This document shows positions 19,395-27,964 of a stretch of 64,000 bases of DNA, in pieces; positions within the stretch are counted from its first letter, which is position 1, and each line of letters opens with the position of its first letter. The DNA comes from Streptomyces atratus (GTDB lineage: Bacteria > Actinomycetota > Actinomycetes > Streptomycetales > Streptomycetaceae): assembly GCF_014648655.1 (NCBI RefSeq), contig NZ_BMRN01000006.1:250922-314921 (forward strand), written 5' to 3'. The notes below the pieces were generated by a model. That model ran no database searches. It saw only the letters and a list, made by a program, of their open reading frames with translations, and was not told the origin of the DNA. The position numbers were made by a program, and so were the translations under genes.

Positions 19395-19542
19395 GGTCGA
19401 AATCCTAACGGCCTGCGGAAGATCAACTCACACCGATAAACCGGGCCCAGTGCGCGGAGACCTTTGCGAAACATTCCTTCCCGTAACAAAGACGCATCCT
19501 GGGAGGGAGTGGACACGCATGCACGAGGCAAGGGACATCACG

Positions 19543-20196
19543 ATGCGGGTACTGGTCGCCGAGGACGAGGAGATCCTGGCGGAGCTGGTCGCCACCGGGC
19601 TGCGGCGGGCAGGGTTCGCCGTCGACACGGTGTACAGCGGCGACGCCGCCCTCGCCTACCTGGGGCTGCACGACTACGACGTCGTCGTCCTCGACCGCGA
19701 CCTGCCGCGGGTGCACGGCGACGACGTGGCACGGGGGCTGGTCGCCTCCGGCTCGCGGACCAGGATCCTGATGCTCACCGCCGCCGGTTCCATGGAGGAC
19801 CGGGTCGCCGGCCTCGACCTCGGCGCCGACGACTATCTGGGCAAGCCGTTCGAGTTCCCCGAGCTGGTGTCGCGGGTTCGGGCGCTGCGGCGGCGCAGTG
19901 CCCGCCCCGTACCACCGCAGCTGGAGCGGCACGGCATCCGGCTCGACACCGTACGGCGCACCGCTTCCCGCGAGGGGCGGGAGCTGGACCTCTCGCCGAA
20001 GGAGTTCTCGGTGCTGCAATTGCTGCTGGAGGCCGACGGCGGGACCGTCAGCGCGGAGGAGCTGCTGGAGCGTGCCTGGGACGCCAACGCCGATCCGTTC
20101 ACCGGCGCGGTCCGCGTCTGCATGAGCAAGCTGCGCGGGAAGCTCGGGGAACCGGCCCTGATCCGTACGGTGCAGGGCGTGGGGTACGCCCTGTGA
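19543..20196 (+). CDS. OmpR-family response regulator
   Basis: 217 residues: receiver domain opening MRVLVAEDEEILAEL (acidic pocket), phospho-acceptor Asp in DVVVLDRDLPRVHG near residue 53 and conserved Lys in LGKPFE near 101. A winged-helix output domain follows, with DLSPKEFSVLQLLLE and [12 protein letters not shown] chose ATG 19543 (AAGGGA 8 bp upstream) over ATG 19519. It overlaps the kinase gene by GTGA, so the two are translated as a pair. The usual partner signals are envelope-related; nothing here identifies the stimulus. Confidence 0.92.
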   Translation: MRVLVAEDEEILAELVATGLRRAGFAVDTVYSGDAALAYLGLHDYDVVVLDRDLPRVHGDDVARGLVASGSRTRILMLTAAGSMEDRVAGLDLGADDYLGKPFEFPELVSRVRALRRRSARPVPPQLERHGIRLDTVRRTASREGRELDLSPKEFSVLQLLLEADGGTVSAEELLERAWDANADPFTGAVRVCMSKLRGKLGEPALIRTVQGVGYAL

Positions 20197-21413
20197 AGCG
20201 CCTGTTGCGCGTTCCGCGTGTCCAGCACTCCACGATCCGGACGAGGATCGCGCTCGTGTACGGCGGGGTGTTCCTGGTGCTCGGGACGGCGATGCTCACC
20301 ACCGTCAACCTTGCCGCCCGCGCGGGTACGGACTCCCAGGCGCGCGCCATCGCCCGCACGGCCGTGGTCGTCCAGCCCGGATATGCGGTGAACGGCCCTC
20401 TCATCACCCGGCGCAGCCTCGGGCCGCCCACCGTCTACGACCTCACCGACGACGTCAGCGACGCGGCCGGTCATCAGCTGCTCGTGTGGTCCGCGGCCTC
20501 GCTGCTCGTCATGACGGCCTGCGCGGTCGGCGTGGGGTGGTGGACCGCGGGGCGGGTCCTGCGGCCCGTCCACACCATGACCGCGAAGGCGCGCCGGCTC
20601 TCCGAGCACACCCTGCACGAACGGATCGCGTCCAGCGGCCCCGACGACGAACTGAAGGAGCTCGGCGACACGTTCGACGCGCTGCTGGCCCGGCTGGAGA
20701 AGGCGTTCGACAGCCAGCGGCGGTTCATCGCCAACGCCTCGCACGAGCTGCGGACACCGCTCGCCACCCAGCGGGCCGCGATCCAGATCGGCCTCGACGA
20801 TCCGTCCCAGGAGGATCTCGTACGGACCCGGCAGACGCTGCTGGACAACAACCGGCGCAGCGAGCGCCTCATCGAGGGGCTGCTGGTCCTGGCGCGCAGC
20901 GAGCGCGGGCTCGCCGCGGGCGAGCGGGAAGCGGTGGACCTTGCCCAGGTGGTGGCGGAGGAGGTGGCCCGGCACCCGGGAGTGAAGGTCGATGCCGGGT
21001 CCTGTGCGGTACGGGGGAACCGGCTGCTGCTCGCTCAGCTGGTGGCGAATCTGCTGGCCAACGCCGTCACGTACAACGTGCCCGACGGGACGGTGGAGGT
21101 GTCCCTGGTGACGGCGGGCGACGGGGTGCTGCTGGAGGTGCGCAACACCGGACCGGTGGTGGATGCGGCGGACATCCCCGGGCTGTTCGAGCCGTTCCGG
21201 CGGGGCGAGGGCAAGGACCGGATGGGGCGCGGGTCGGGGCTCGGTCTCTCGATCGTTCGTTCCATCGCTGTGGCGCACGGCGGTACGGTCACGGCGGTGC
21301 CGGGCCCCGAGGGCGGGCTCGCCGTGACCGTACGCCTGCCGGTGGATCAGTTCTCGGCCGCAGCTTCGCGGGCCGTGATCCAGGCGGGGAGGGCGGCGAG
21401 GACCTCGCGGTAG
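20193..21413 (+). CDS. sensor histidine kinase
   Basis: 406 residues from GTG at 20193, overlapping the response-regulator stop (GTGA). It has a short N-terminus, TM1 ([17 protein letters not shown]), an extracytoplasmic loop of only about 55 residues, and TM2 ([20 protein letters not shown]). Then come HAMP, a H-box ([13 protein letters not shown]), N-box ([13 protein letters not shown]) and G-box ([11 protein letters not shown]). This is a typical EnvZ/PhoR-type kinase. Its last 67 bp overlap the convergent VWA gene. Confidence 0.93.
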   Translation: MKRLLRVPRVQHSTIRTRIALVYGGVFLVLGTAMLTTVNLAARAGTDSQARAIARTAVVVQPGYAVNGPLITRRSLGPPTVYDLTDDVSDAAGHQLLVWSAASLLVMTACAVGVGWWTAGRVLRPVHTMTAKARRLSEHTLHERIASSGPDDELKELGDTFDALLARLEKAFDSQRRFIANASHELRTPLATQRAAIQIGLDDPSQEDLVRTRQTLLDNNRRSERLIEGLLVLARSERGLAAGEREAVDLAQVVAEEVARHPGVKVDAGSCAVRGNRLLLAQLVANLLANAVTYNVPDGTVEVSLVTAGDGVLLEVRNTGPVVDAADIPGLFEPFRRGEGKDRMGRGSGLGLSIVRSIAVAHGGTVTAVPGPEGGLAVTVRLPVDQFSAAASRAVIQAGRAARTSR

Positions 21414-23245
21414 AACGTGGTGTCCGCGACCTCGCTGGGGGCGGGGCCCGCGTGGAAGAACCCGGCGTTCGGGACGTCCAGCTTCCGCAGGAAGTCGAAG
21501 CCCTTCGCGTCCTCGTCGCCGAATGCGACGAACTGGAAGAACAGCGGCAGCCGCGCCGCCTCGGCCAGTGCCTGCTTGGCGGGCTGCTTGGCGTCCGGCG
21601 GGCCGTCCGTCTGGAAGATCACCAGGGCGGGGCCGGTGGCCTCCGACTTCTCGTAGTGCGCGACGACCTCTTCGACGGCGCGGTGGTAGTTCGTACGGCC
21701 GAGGCGGCCCAGGCCCGCGTTCAGCTCGTCGATCCGGCCCTCGTACGAGGTGAGGTCGACCGTGCCCGTGCCGTCGATGTCGGTCGAGAAGAAGACGACG
21801 GGGACGGTGGCGTTCTCGTCCAGGTGGGCGGCGAGGGCCAGGGTGCGGTCGCCCAGGTGCTGGGCGCTGCCGTCCTTGTAGAACGGCCGCATGGAGCCGG
21901 AGCGGTCGAGGACCAGGTAGACGGTGGCGCGCAGCCCGGTCAGCCCGTGCGCCTCCAGCCCGGCCCGGGCGGCCTTGTACGAGTCGACGAGCCCGGGCGC
22001 GTGGGACTTGACCCGGGCGAGGGGGAGGGCGGGTTCGGAGGTCGGGGTTGCTTCGGGGGCCGTGCCGGCCGCGGTTTCGGCCTTCGGTTCGGTCTCGGCG
22101 GGGGCCTTGAGCTCGGCCTCGGCGGCGACGGGCTGCGGCTCGGCGGGGGCCTCGACCTCGGCGGTGGCGGGCTCGGCCTTCGGCTCGGCGGGGGTCTCGG
22201 CCTCGGTGGCAGGCGCGGCCACCGGCTCCGGCTCGGCCTCGGCGGGTGCCTCGGCCTCGACGGGCTCCAGATCGGCGGCGGGCTCGGGCTCGGCCTCGAC
22301 GGCCGCGGTTTCGGCCTTCGGTTCGGTCTCGACGGGGGCCTTGACCTCGGCGGTGGCGGGCTCGGCCTTCGGCTCGGCGGGGGTCTCGGCCTCGGTGGCA
22401 GGCGCGGCCACCGGCTCCGGCTCGGCCTCGGCGGGTGCCTCGGCCTCGACGGGCTCCAGATCGGCGGCGGGCTCGGCCTTCGGCTCGGCGGGGGTCTCGG
22501 CCTCGGCGGCAGCCTCGGCCTCGACGGGCTCCAGTTCGGCGGCGGGCTCGGGCTCGGGCTCGACGGCAGCGGGCTCGGCGTCCGGTTCGGTCTCGGCGGG
22601 GGCCTCGACCTCGGCCTCGGCGGCGACAACGGCGGGCTCCGGCTCGGCCTCGGTGGCAGGCGCGGCCACCGGCTCCGGCTCGGTCTCGGCGACGACGGGT
22701 GCGGGCTGCGGCTCGGCCTCGGCAGTGGGTGCAACCACAGGCTCGGCGGGCTGCGGCTCGGCGGGAGCCTCGACCTCGGCGGCAGCAGGCGCGGCCTCAG
22801 GCTTGACCTCGGCAGTGGGCGCAGCCTCCGGCTCCGTAGCCACCGGCTCGACCTCGACCTCGTCGGGCTTCGCAGCCACCGGCTCCGTAACCTCGGCCTC
22901 CGGCTCCGCCGGCTTCGGCTTCGGCCTCGGGGCCGAGCCCTGTGCCGGGACCGTGGCGATGGAGGCCTTGTCGAAGGCCGCCGCCACCAGGTCCGATGCC
23001 AGACCGCTGTCGCCGGTGGCGGACCGGTGAGAGGCGGGTGCCGGTACCGAGGCCTTGGTGGCCGAGGCGGTTTCGCGCACCGAGGCGGTCTCCGCAGCCG
23101 ACTCGTTCACCGTTACCGTGACCGGCTCCGACTCCGCGGGTGCGGTGCGTTCGGTCTGGGGCGGAACCGTGGCCGTCGGCGCCGGCGCGTCCTGCTCCGC
23201 GCGGTCGCGGCCGAACACCTTGCGCAGCAAGCTCCGAATGCCCAT
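21347..23245 (-). CDS. von Willebrand A domain protein with long Ala/Glu/Pro repeat region
   Basis: 632 residues. A basic N-terminus ([19 protein letters not shown]) precedes about 300 residues of A/E/P/V-rich low complexity ([20 protein letters not shown] repeats). The C-terminal VWA domain (about 430-620) has an intact [14 protein letters not shown], a Thr in GRTNYHRA and Asp in IFQTDGPPD. The VWA part resembles stand-alone TerY-type VWA proteins of tellurium/stress loci, which bind metal and mediate protein contacts. No signal peptide or membrane helix is seen, so it is probably cytosolic with a flexible arm. The 3' end overlaps the kinase gene by 67 bp. Confidence 0.85.
   Translation of the reverse strand: MGIRSLLRKVFGRDRAEQDAPAPTATVPPQTERTAPAESEPVTVTVNESAAETASVRETASATKASVPAPASHRSATGDSGLASDLVAAAFDKASIATVPAQGSAPRPKPKPAEPEAEVTEPVAAKPDEVEVEPVATEPEAAPTAEVKPEAAPAAAEVEAPAEPQPAEPVVAPTAEAEPQPAPVVAETEPEPVAAPATEAEPEPAVVAAEAEVEAPAETEPDAEPAAVEPEPEPAAELEPVEAEAAAEAETPAEPKAEPAADLEPVEAEAPAEAEPEPVAAPATEAETPAEPKAEPATAEVKAPVETEPKAETAAVEAEPEPAADLEPVEAEAPAEAEPEPVAAPATEAETPAEPKAEPATAEVEAPAEPQPVAAEAELKAPAETEPKAETAAGTAPEATPTSEPALPLARVKSHAPGLVDSYKAARAGLEAHGLTGLRATVYLVLDRSGSMRPFYKDGSAQHLGDRTLALAAHLDENATVPVVFFSTDIDGTGTVDLTSYEGRIDELNAGLGRLGRTNYHRAVEEVVAHYEKSEATGPALVIFQTDGPPDAKQPAKQALAEAARLPLFFQFVAFGDEDAKGFDFLRKLDVPNAGFFHAGPAPSEVADTTFYREVLAALPAWITAREAAAEN
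22154..22476. repeat. 189-bp tandem repeat in VWA protein linker
   Basis: 134 bp are identical at 22154-22287 and 22343-22476, a period of exactly 189 bp (63 codons). Shorter, more diverged copies flank the pair through about 22070-22760. The period is a multiple of three, so the protein gains whole 63-residue units. This is a typical site for slippage and for assembly collapse. Confidence 0.85.
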
Positions 23246-23487
23246 GGGCGAGGCCTTTCGCGTGAGTTGGGTGCGATAAATGTCCGACCTGCGGGATTCA
23301 TCCCTGGCCAGGGCGGATACGTAAGGTTAGCGGCCGGATCCGGCCGTTCGGCGGTGCGGCCCGCCCGTGGGACAACTGAGCCGCAACCGATCCCTGACCG
23401 AGTCCTGTGCGCATGCCGTGCGGGCCTGATGTGCGTCGTTCAAATGTGCCTATCCGGTCCCGAGTTGCCTTGTTGGCGTGAGCGGCC

Positions 23488-23516
23488 GGTGTGTCTGACA
23501 AATAGTCAGACACACC
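23488..23516. promoter_or_regulatory. 12-bp perfect inverted repeat, candidate operator
   Basis: ggtgtgtctgac (23488-23499) and gtcagacacacc (23505-23516) flank the AT-only spacer aaata, 43 bp before the start of the secreted-protein gene at 23560. It sits in the only AT-rich patch of a 315-bp intergenic region. It could be an operator for a dimeric repressor or the terminator of nothing visible; I favour an operator. Confidence 0.45.
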
Positions 23517-23559
23517 GTTGTCTGTTTTATCCGCATGCGTTGTCAAGAAGGGCTCTCAC

Positions 23560-23911
23560 ATGGGAAAACGATCCCGCAGAACACGTCTTGCGGCCTGTGC
23601 CGTGGCGGCGGGGGCGATGCTTTCCGGCCTCGCGCCGGCAGCCGGTGCCACCCCGCAGCAACGGCTACGACAACGGCCGGCTGCTCCAGGCCACGCCGGA
23701 GACGGTCGACGGAGCCAGCCGGCTCGTCGGCAACGCGAAGACCCTGGAGTCGGCGTTCGGGCCCGAGGACCTCTACCTCGCGCACGGGCGCGGTGACGGG
23801 TTCCCGCCACAGCTCTGGTCGCTGAGCGAGCATGCGCCGTGCAAGTGCGGGGCGTGCAAGCGTGAGATGTACAGCTACAACATGGCGGAGGTGATCAGCG
23901 ACTTCGGCTGA
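23560..23911 (+). pseudogene. small secreted Cys-containing protein gene with frame break
   Basis: ATG 23560 (AGAAGGG upstream) gives a clean signal peptide, RTRLAACAVAAGAMLSGLAPAAGA. At about 23655 the coding signal moves one frame on: SNGYDNGRLLQATPETVDGA, KTLESAFGPEDLYLAHGRGDG and HAPCKCGACKREMYSYNMAE, ending ISDFG at 23911 with strongly GC-biased third positions. The N-terminal frame itself becomes Arg-rich nonsense. Either a short insertion/deletion or loss of a segment joined the two. The CKCGAC motif suggests disulfides or metal binding; I do not recognise the family. Confidence 0.65.
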
Positions 23912-23971
23912 TCCGGATGACCTGATCCGCATGACCTGACCCGACGCGCGTGCCGCACTAGAGTCGGTTGC

Positions 23972-24373
23972 ATGGTTTCCGGTGAGGCGCCTCAGGCGGA
24001 GGGAAGCGTTCGGGTCGACGTCTGGATCTGGTCGGTCAGGCTGACGAAGACCCGTTCGCAGGCCGCTGCCGCCTGCCGCGCGGGACATGTGAAGGTTGCC
24101 GGCGAGCGCGCCAAGCCCGCCCAGGCGTTGCACGTCGGCGACGAGGTACGGCTCCGGCACGCGGGCCGGGACCGGATCGTCGTCGTGTCGAAGATCGTGA
24201 AGAAGAGGGTCGGCCCTCCGGTGGCGGCGGATTGCTTCGTCGACAACAGCCCGCCTCCGCCGCCGCGCGAGGTGGCGATCCAGGTTCCGGTACGGGACCG
24301 TGGCGCGGGGCGGCCGACGAAGCGGGACCGGCGGGAGATGGAGCGGTTGCGGGGGGCCGGGCCCACGGGGTGA
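23972..24373 (+). CDS. S4-domain RNA-binding protein (Hsp15-like)
   Basis: 133 residues with an S4 domain at about 14-75: VRVDVWIWSVRLTKTRSQAA, CRAGHVKVAGERAKPAQAL and GDEVRLRHAGRD. This arrangement is that of the heat-shock protein Hsp15 family, which binds stalled 50S subunits carrying peptidyl-tRNA. A basic C-terminal tail (GAGRPTKRDRREMERLRG) supports RNA binding. Bacterial Hsp15 proteins are similar in length. It is expressed alone, 60 bp after the broken secreted-protein gene. Confidence 0.88.
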   Translation: MVSGEAPQAEGSVRVDVWIWSVRLTKTRSQAAAACRAGHVKVAGERAKPAQALHVGDEVRLRHAGRDRIVVVSKIVKKRVGPPVAADCFVDNSPPPPPREVAIQVPVRDRGAGRPTKRDRREMERLRGAGPTG

Positions 24374-24510
24374 CCGGGGCCGTCCGGTGGCCTCGGGAGC
24401 AGCAGCCCGGACACGGAGGCTCGTTCCGGAGAGCGGACCGTCGAGGACCGGTGCGGCGACGGCCGCCCAGCCGGTCTTGAGCACCAGCGTGCCGAGCATG
24501 CGTCGTGTGT

Positions 24511-24762
24511 TCAGCCCAAGTAGCCCTCGACCTCGTCGGCCGGCCGGACCTTCGCCGCGGACGGGTCCTCGCCGAACTCACTGAGGGCGCGGCGCCGGCG
24601 CAACAGGTCCCAGCACTGCTCGAGCCGGACCTCCACCGTACGCAGGCGGGACTTCTCGTCCTCGGTGAGGCCCATGTCCTCGGTGGAGCGGTTGCGCAGC
24701 TCCCGTTCCTCGGAAATCAGTCCGCCGATGTTGTCGATGATGTCGCGTTCCTGGTCGTCCAT
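24511..24762 (-). CDS. DUF2630 family protein
   Basis: 83 residues, highly charged and helical: ERDIIDNIGGLISEERELRN then LTEDEKSRLRTVEVRLEQCWDLLRRRRA. This is the DUF2630 signature, a small actinobacterial coiled-coil-like protein of unknown function. It is downstream of, and in the same direction as, the quinone reductase gene (36 bp gap), so probably co-transcribed. The 137 bp between it and the S4 gene hold nothing convincing. Confidence 0.8.
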   Translation of the reverse strand: MDDQERDIIDNIGGLISEERELRNRSTEDMGLTEDEKSRLRTVEVRLEQCWDLLRRRRALSEFGEDPSAAKVRPADEVEGYLG

Positions 24763-24798
24763 GACGCCTCCTTCGGTCTTGCCGCGCGGGGCGTGGGA

Positions 24799-25746
24799 TC
24801 AGAGCACGATGACCGTCTTGCCGCGTGCGCCGCCCGTCCGGTTCCGGTCGAGGGCCTGCGGGGCCTTCTCCAGCGGGAGTTCGATCTCGATGGGCACGCG
24901 CAATACGCCCTCGGCGACTCCCTCGGCCAGGACGTCGAGCAGGACCGGGGTGGGTTCGAGCCGGAAGTCGATGCCGGTCACGTCCGCGGGGAGGGCGGCT
25001 TCGGCGGCGACGCCCTGCGTGGTGAGGGCGATCCCGCCGCCGCGTACCAGCGCGGCACGGGCGGCGAAGGCGTCCGGGGTGGTGGAGACCAGGTCGACGA
25101 GTGCGTCGACGCCGGCCGGGCAGGTCTCCCGTACCGCCGCTTCGAGGGGGCGGTTCGTGGTGTCGATCGTGACGGTGGCGCCCAGGGCTGCCATCCGCTT
25201 GCGTTCGTCGCCGCGCACGGCCGCGAGCACACGTACGTCGCGGGCCGACGCGAGCTGGGTCAGACAACTGCCGACGCCGCCCGCCGCCCCGATGACCAGC
25301 AGGCTCTCGTGGCCGCGGAGCACGGCGATCTCCAGGATCTCGGCGGCCGTCATCCCTGCGGACGGCAGCGCCGCCGCGGTCCGCAGGGGGAGACCGTCCG
25401 GGACGAGCGTGACGGCGGAGTCCTGCGGTACGGACACGTAGTCGCAGTACGTACCGGCTCCGGACGCAGGCCCGGCCACCCGGCCGAAGACCTGGTCGCC
25501 GACCCGGAAACGGTTCCCGCCGCTGCCGATCATGTCCACCCGGCCCGCGAAATCCACGCCGACGACCAGCGGGAACACACGCGGGGCGGGTTCATCGTCC
25601 AGGGAGCCCTGTGCGACCTGCCAGTCGCACGGGTTGAGTGCGGCGTACTCGATCCTGACCCGTACCTCACCGGCTTTCGGCTCGGGCTTGGGTATCTCGA
25701 CCAGTGCGGGGTCGGCCCGGAACGCGCTGACGGCTATGGCTCGCAT
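24799..25746 (-). CDS. NADP-dependent oxidoreductase (zinc-free MDR, quinone reductase type)
   Basis: 315 residues of the medium-chain dehydrogenase/reductase superfamily. It has a GroES-like N-terminal domain (VRIEYAALNPCDWQVAQGS; VDFAGRVDMIGSGGNRFRVGD) and a Rossmann domain with LLVIGAAGGVGSCLTQLA. It lacks the structural-zinc cysteines of alcohol dehydrogenases, as in quinone oxidoreductases. It likely reduces quinones or enones with NADPH. The DUF2630 gene follows. Confidence 0.88.
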   Translation of the reverse strand: MRAIAVSAFRADPALVEIPKPEPKAGEVRVRIEYAALNPCDWQVAQGSLDDEPAPRVFPLVVGVDFAGRVDMIGSGGNRFRVGDQVFGRVAGPASGAGTYCDYVSVPQDSAVTLVPDGLPLRTAAALPSAGMTAAEILEIAVLRGHESLLVIGAAGGVGSCLTQLASARDVRVLAAVRGDERKRMAALGATVTIDTTNRPLEAAVRETCPAGVDALVDLVSTTPDAFAARAALVRGGGIALTTQGVAAEAALPADVTGIDFRLEPTPVLLDVLAEGVAEGVLRVPIEIELPLEKAPQALDRNRTGGARGKTVIVL

Positions 25747-25835
25747 GTGGAAGACCTTTCAGTCGTCCCCGATCCGGCAGTCACGAGATCCACTCTTCCC
25801 CGGCCCGCCCGCCGCCGCACGTCGAACCAGGTCCG

Positions 25836-26732
25836 CTACGGACGCTGCCCGTCGGCGGGTGCTTTGCGCGCCGCCCACAGCCGCCCGCCCGCCGCGCACA
25901 GCGCCACCGCCAGCCCCGTGGCGAACACGATCCACACCGTCGTGCGCAGCGAACCCGTCAGCGCGTCGTACACCGCCGCCACACTGCCCGCCTCGCCGTC
26001 CGGCACCTCGGACAGCACCCGGTCGCGGGCGGCCGCGATCAACGCGCGCAGCACGAGTGCCCCCAGCGCGAAGCCGACCCCGGCCACCGCCACGGCCGAG
26101 AGCGCGGCGAGCGCGGAGCGCCCGCGCCCCGGTCCGCCGCGCACCCAGGCCACGACCACGGTCAGGGCGGCGAACACGACCGTGCCCACGGCGGGCCACA
26201 CGCTGCCGGCCCGCAGCCACCGGAAGGTCTGGCGCAGCCGGTCGGCGCGGTCGGCGGAGACGATCGTGATGTCGGTGTGCTGGACCGGGATCCGGTCGGC
26301 GAACGGCACCCCGTTCGCTTCCAGGTTCTGTTTGACCTGCTCGGTCACGGGCGCCAGATCGATGGTCACGGCCTCGCCGGTGTTGCCGTTCAGCGCGGCG
26401 GTGACGGCCTTGTGGGCGGTGCGGTTGGCGGCGTTCCACACGGCCTGGAAGGCGTCGGTGGTGGTGAAGGACATCACCGCCTCGTGCAGGAAGTCCCGCA
26501 CGGTGCTCTGCAGCGGCCCGGCGTCGACCTGCGTCATCGTCGCGTCGGTGATGAGGTCGCCGACAGTGTTCCGTACCTCGGGGTCGGAGGCGAGCGGGGC
26601 CACCGCGGCGACGTAACGGTCCGTGTTGTCGATCTCCAGATCCACCCAGGCGGCGAGTGCGCTCAGCGGGACGAGCACGGCGAGCAGCACCAGCACCACC
26701 ACCGCCCGAGCCGCCGAGTGATACGTCCGCAT
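25836..26732 (-). CDS. integral membrane protein, four helices
   Basis: About 298 residues from ATG 26732 (MRTYHSAARAVVVLVLLAVL). TM1 is followed by a soluble extracytoplasmic domain of about 165 residues (DNTDRYVAAVAPLASDPEV, IDLAPVTEQVKQNLEANG), then three C-terminal helices around VWPAVGTVVFAALTVVVAWV, ALSAVAVAGVGFALGALVL and TVWIVFATGLAVALCAAGG. This is a common Streptomyces membrane protein of unknown role. The start is preceded by GGAGGG with very short spacing. Confidence 0.75.
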   Translation of the reverse strand: MRTYHSAARAVVVLVLLAVLVPLSALAAWVDLEIDNTDRYVAAVAPLASDPEVRNTVGDLITDATMTQVDAGPLQSTVRDFLHEAVMSFTTTDAFQAVWNAANRTAHKAVTAALNGNTGEAVTIDLAPVTEQVKQNLEANGVPFADRIPVQHTDITIVSADRADRLRQTFRWLRAGSVWPAVGTVVFAALTVVVAWVRGGPGRGRSALAALSAVAVAGVGFALGALVLRALIAAARDRVLSEVPDGEAGSVAAVYDALTGSLRTTVWIVFATGLAVALCAAGGRLWAARKAPADGQRP

Positions 26733-26851
26733 CCCTCCAGGAAATCCCGTATGGGAGCGGCGCGCCCCGGGCCCTGCGCCATCCGAGTTGCCGGGTGGCG
26801 CGGCCGGGTGTGCTCTGGAGGGAAAAGGGGCGACGGAAGGAGTACTCCGCC

Positions 26852-27262
26852 ATGGCCACTCATGCAGCAATGCCGACCCGTGGACGGACCGGGGCCGGGG
26901 CGAGTGAACGTCGGCACAGCACGCTCGCCTGGGCCATACCCGTCACGCTGGGCGCGGCGTACGGCCTCTACGCCTCGTTCATCCTCCGCAACAACGGCGC
27001 GAGCGGCGGCCGGCAGTTCTGGTACGGCCTGATCTGCGCGGTGGTGCTCGCCGTTCTCTGCTTCGGGCTGGGCCGGATCCAGCACACCATGATTCCCCTG
27101 GTGCGGGCGGTGGCGTACGGCGCGCTGACAGCTGCGGCGATCGGCCTGCTGGTCGGGCTGACCGATTCGAGCGTGCTGCGGTCCTCGGCGCTGGGACTTG
27201 CGGTCGGCCTAGGGATGTTCATCACGGCCTTCTACATCTTCTACACGCGAGAGAAGACGTGA
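26852..27262 (+). CDS. small four-helix membrane protein
   Basis: 136 residues, ATG 26852 behind GGAAGGAG. Four hydrophobic helices alternate with short loops (LAWAIPVTLGAAYGLYASFI; FWYGLICAVVLAVLCFGLG; AVAYGALTAAAIGLLVGLT; ALGLAVGLGMFITAFYIFY), ending in a basic TREKT tail. It is divergent from the 25836-26732 membrane gene. No named function. Confidence 0.75.
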   Translation: MATHAAMPTRGRTGAGASERRHSTLAWAIPVTLGAAYGLYASFILRNNGASGGRQFWYGLICAVVLAVLCFGLGRIQHTMIPLVRAVAYGALTAAAIGLLVGLTDSSVLRSSALGLAVGLGMFITAFYIFYTREKT

Positions 27263-27366
27263 GTGCGTCTCTCTTCGCATCCTTGACCTTCCCCTTCGGC
27301 ATGAGCAGGTACGGGGGCGCGAGGCGGTACGGGGTGGACGGGGTGAACGGGTGGGGCCGCGCCGAC

Positions 27367-27405
27367 ATGAGGACGGGCCCGCGCGGGGCGCGGGCCCGTC
27401 CTCAT
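27367..27405. terminator. 18-bp stem hairpin between convergent genes
   Basis: 27367-27384 (atgaggacgggcccgcgc) pairs perfectly with 27388-27405 around a GGG loop, between the small membrane gene and the convergent universal stress protein gene. It probably terminates both. Confidence 0.88.
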
Positions 27406-27422
27406 CTGTCACGCGGTCGCGG

Positions 27423-27845
27423 TCAGTCGCGCACGACCGTCACCGGGCACGGTGCGTGCTGGGTGACATGGAGGCTGACCGAGCCGAGCAGGGTCGCCTT
27501 GAAGCCGCTGTAGCCACGAGCCCCGACGACCAGCAGGTTCGCGCCCTTGGCGCGTTCCAGCAGGGACTGGGCCGGGTTGCCGATCACCACGACCCTGCTG
27601 ACCGCGGCCGCGCCCTCGGCGCCCAGGGCCTCCTCCAGCGTCTCGGTGAGGGCCACGGTTGCCACCGCCTGCGGATCGAAGTCCTCCGGCATGCCCGGCA
27701 TCATGGACGCCCAGCTGGTCGCGGGGTACTCCCAGCTGTTGACGGCCTCCACCGTGTCACCGGTCAGTTCCGCCTGGCGTACGGCCCAGTGCAGTGCCTT
27801 GATCGACGACTCGGAGCCGTCAACGCCCACCACGATCCTGCCCAT
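27423..27845 (-). CDS. universal stress protein (UspA-like)
   Basis: 140 residues from ATG 27845 (GGAGG 6 bp upstream). Single UspA domain: MGRIVVGVDGSESSIKALHW at the start and the ATP-binding signature GARGYSGFKATLLGSVS near the end, followed by HAPCPVTVVRD. The intact G-x2-G-x9-G-S motif predicts an ATP-binding member, a cytosolic protein induced by stress in many bacteria. No histidine-kinase or other partner adjoins it. Confidence 0.92.
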   Translation of the reverse strand: MGRIVVGVDGSESSIKALHWAVRQAELTGDTVEAVNSWEYPATSWASMMPGMPEDFDPQAVATVALTETLEEALGAEGAAAVSRVVVIGNPAQSLLERAKGANLLVVGARGYSGFKATLLGSVSLHVTQHAPCPVTVVRD

Positions 27846-27964
27846 CTCTGCCTCCAGCTCGGTTCGGCTCAGTGCGCAGAGGCGTCGTGCGAGAAAATGT
27901 CGCACGACGCATCTTTCGGTCCAACTCTAATCAAACCGGGCGGTACTCCGAGTCGCGGGTCCCC

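Noticed and set aside
22070..22760. Possible CRISPR-like or minisatellite array
   Set aside because: Repeats are in frame, vary in length, lack unique spacers and encode the low-complexity VWA linker.
20486..23911. Plus-strand frame of 1141 codons with GLGLGG repeats
   Set aside because: The glycine/leucine repeats are the antisense of the A/E/P repeats in the VWA gene; only the last about 85 codons belong to a real coding frame (secreted protein body).
24374..24510. Minus-strand frame beginning MLGTLVLKTGWAAVAAPVLDG
   Set aside because: The first 20 residues look like a membrane-protein N-terminus, but the frame then continues antisense through the S4 gene; it could be a remnant, but the support is too thin.
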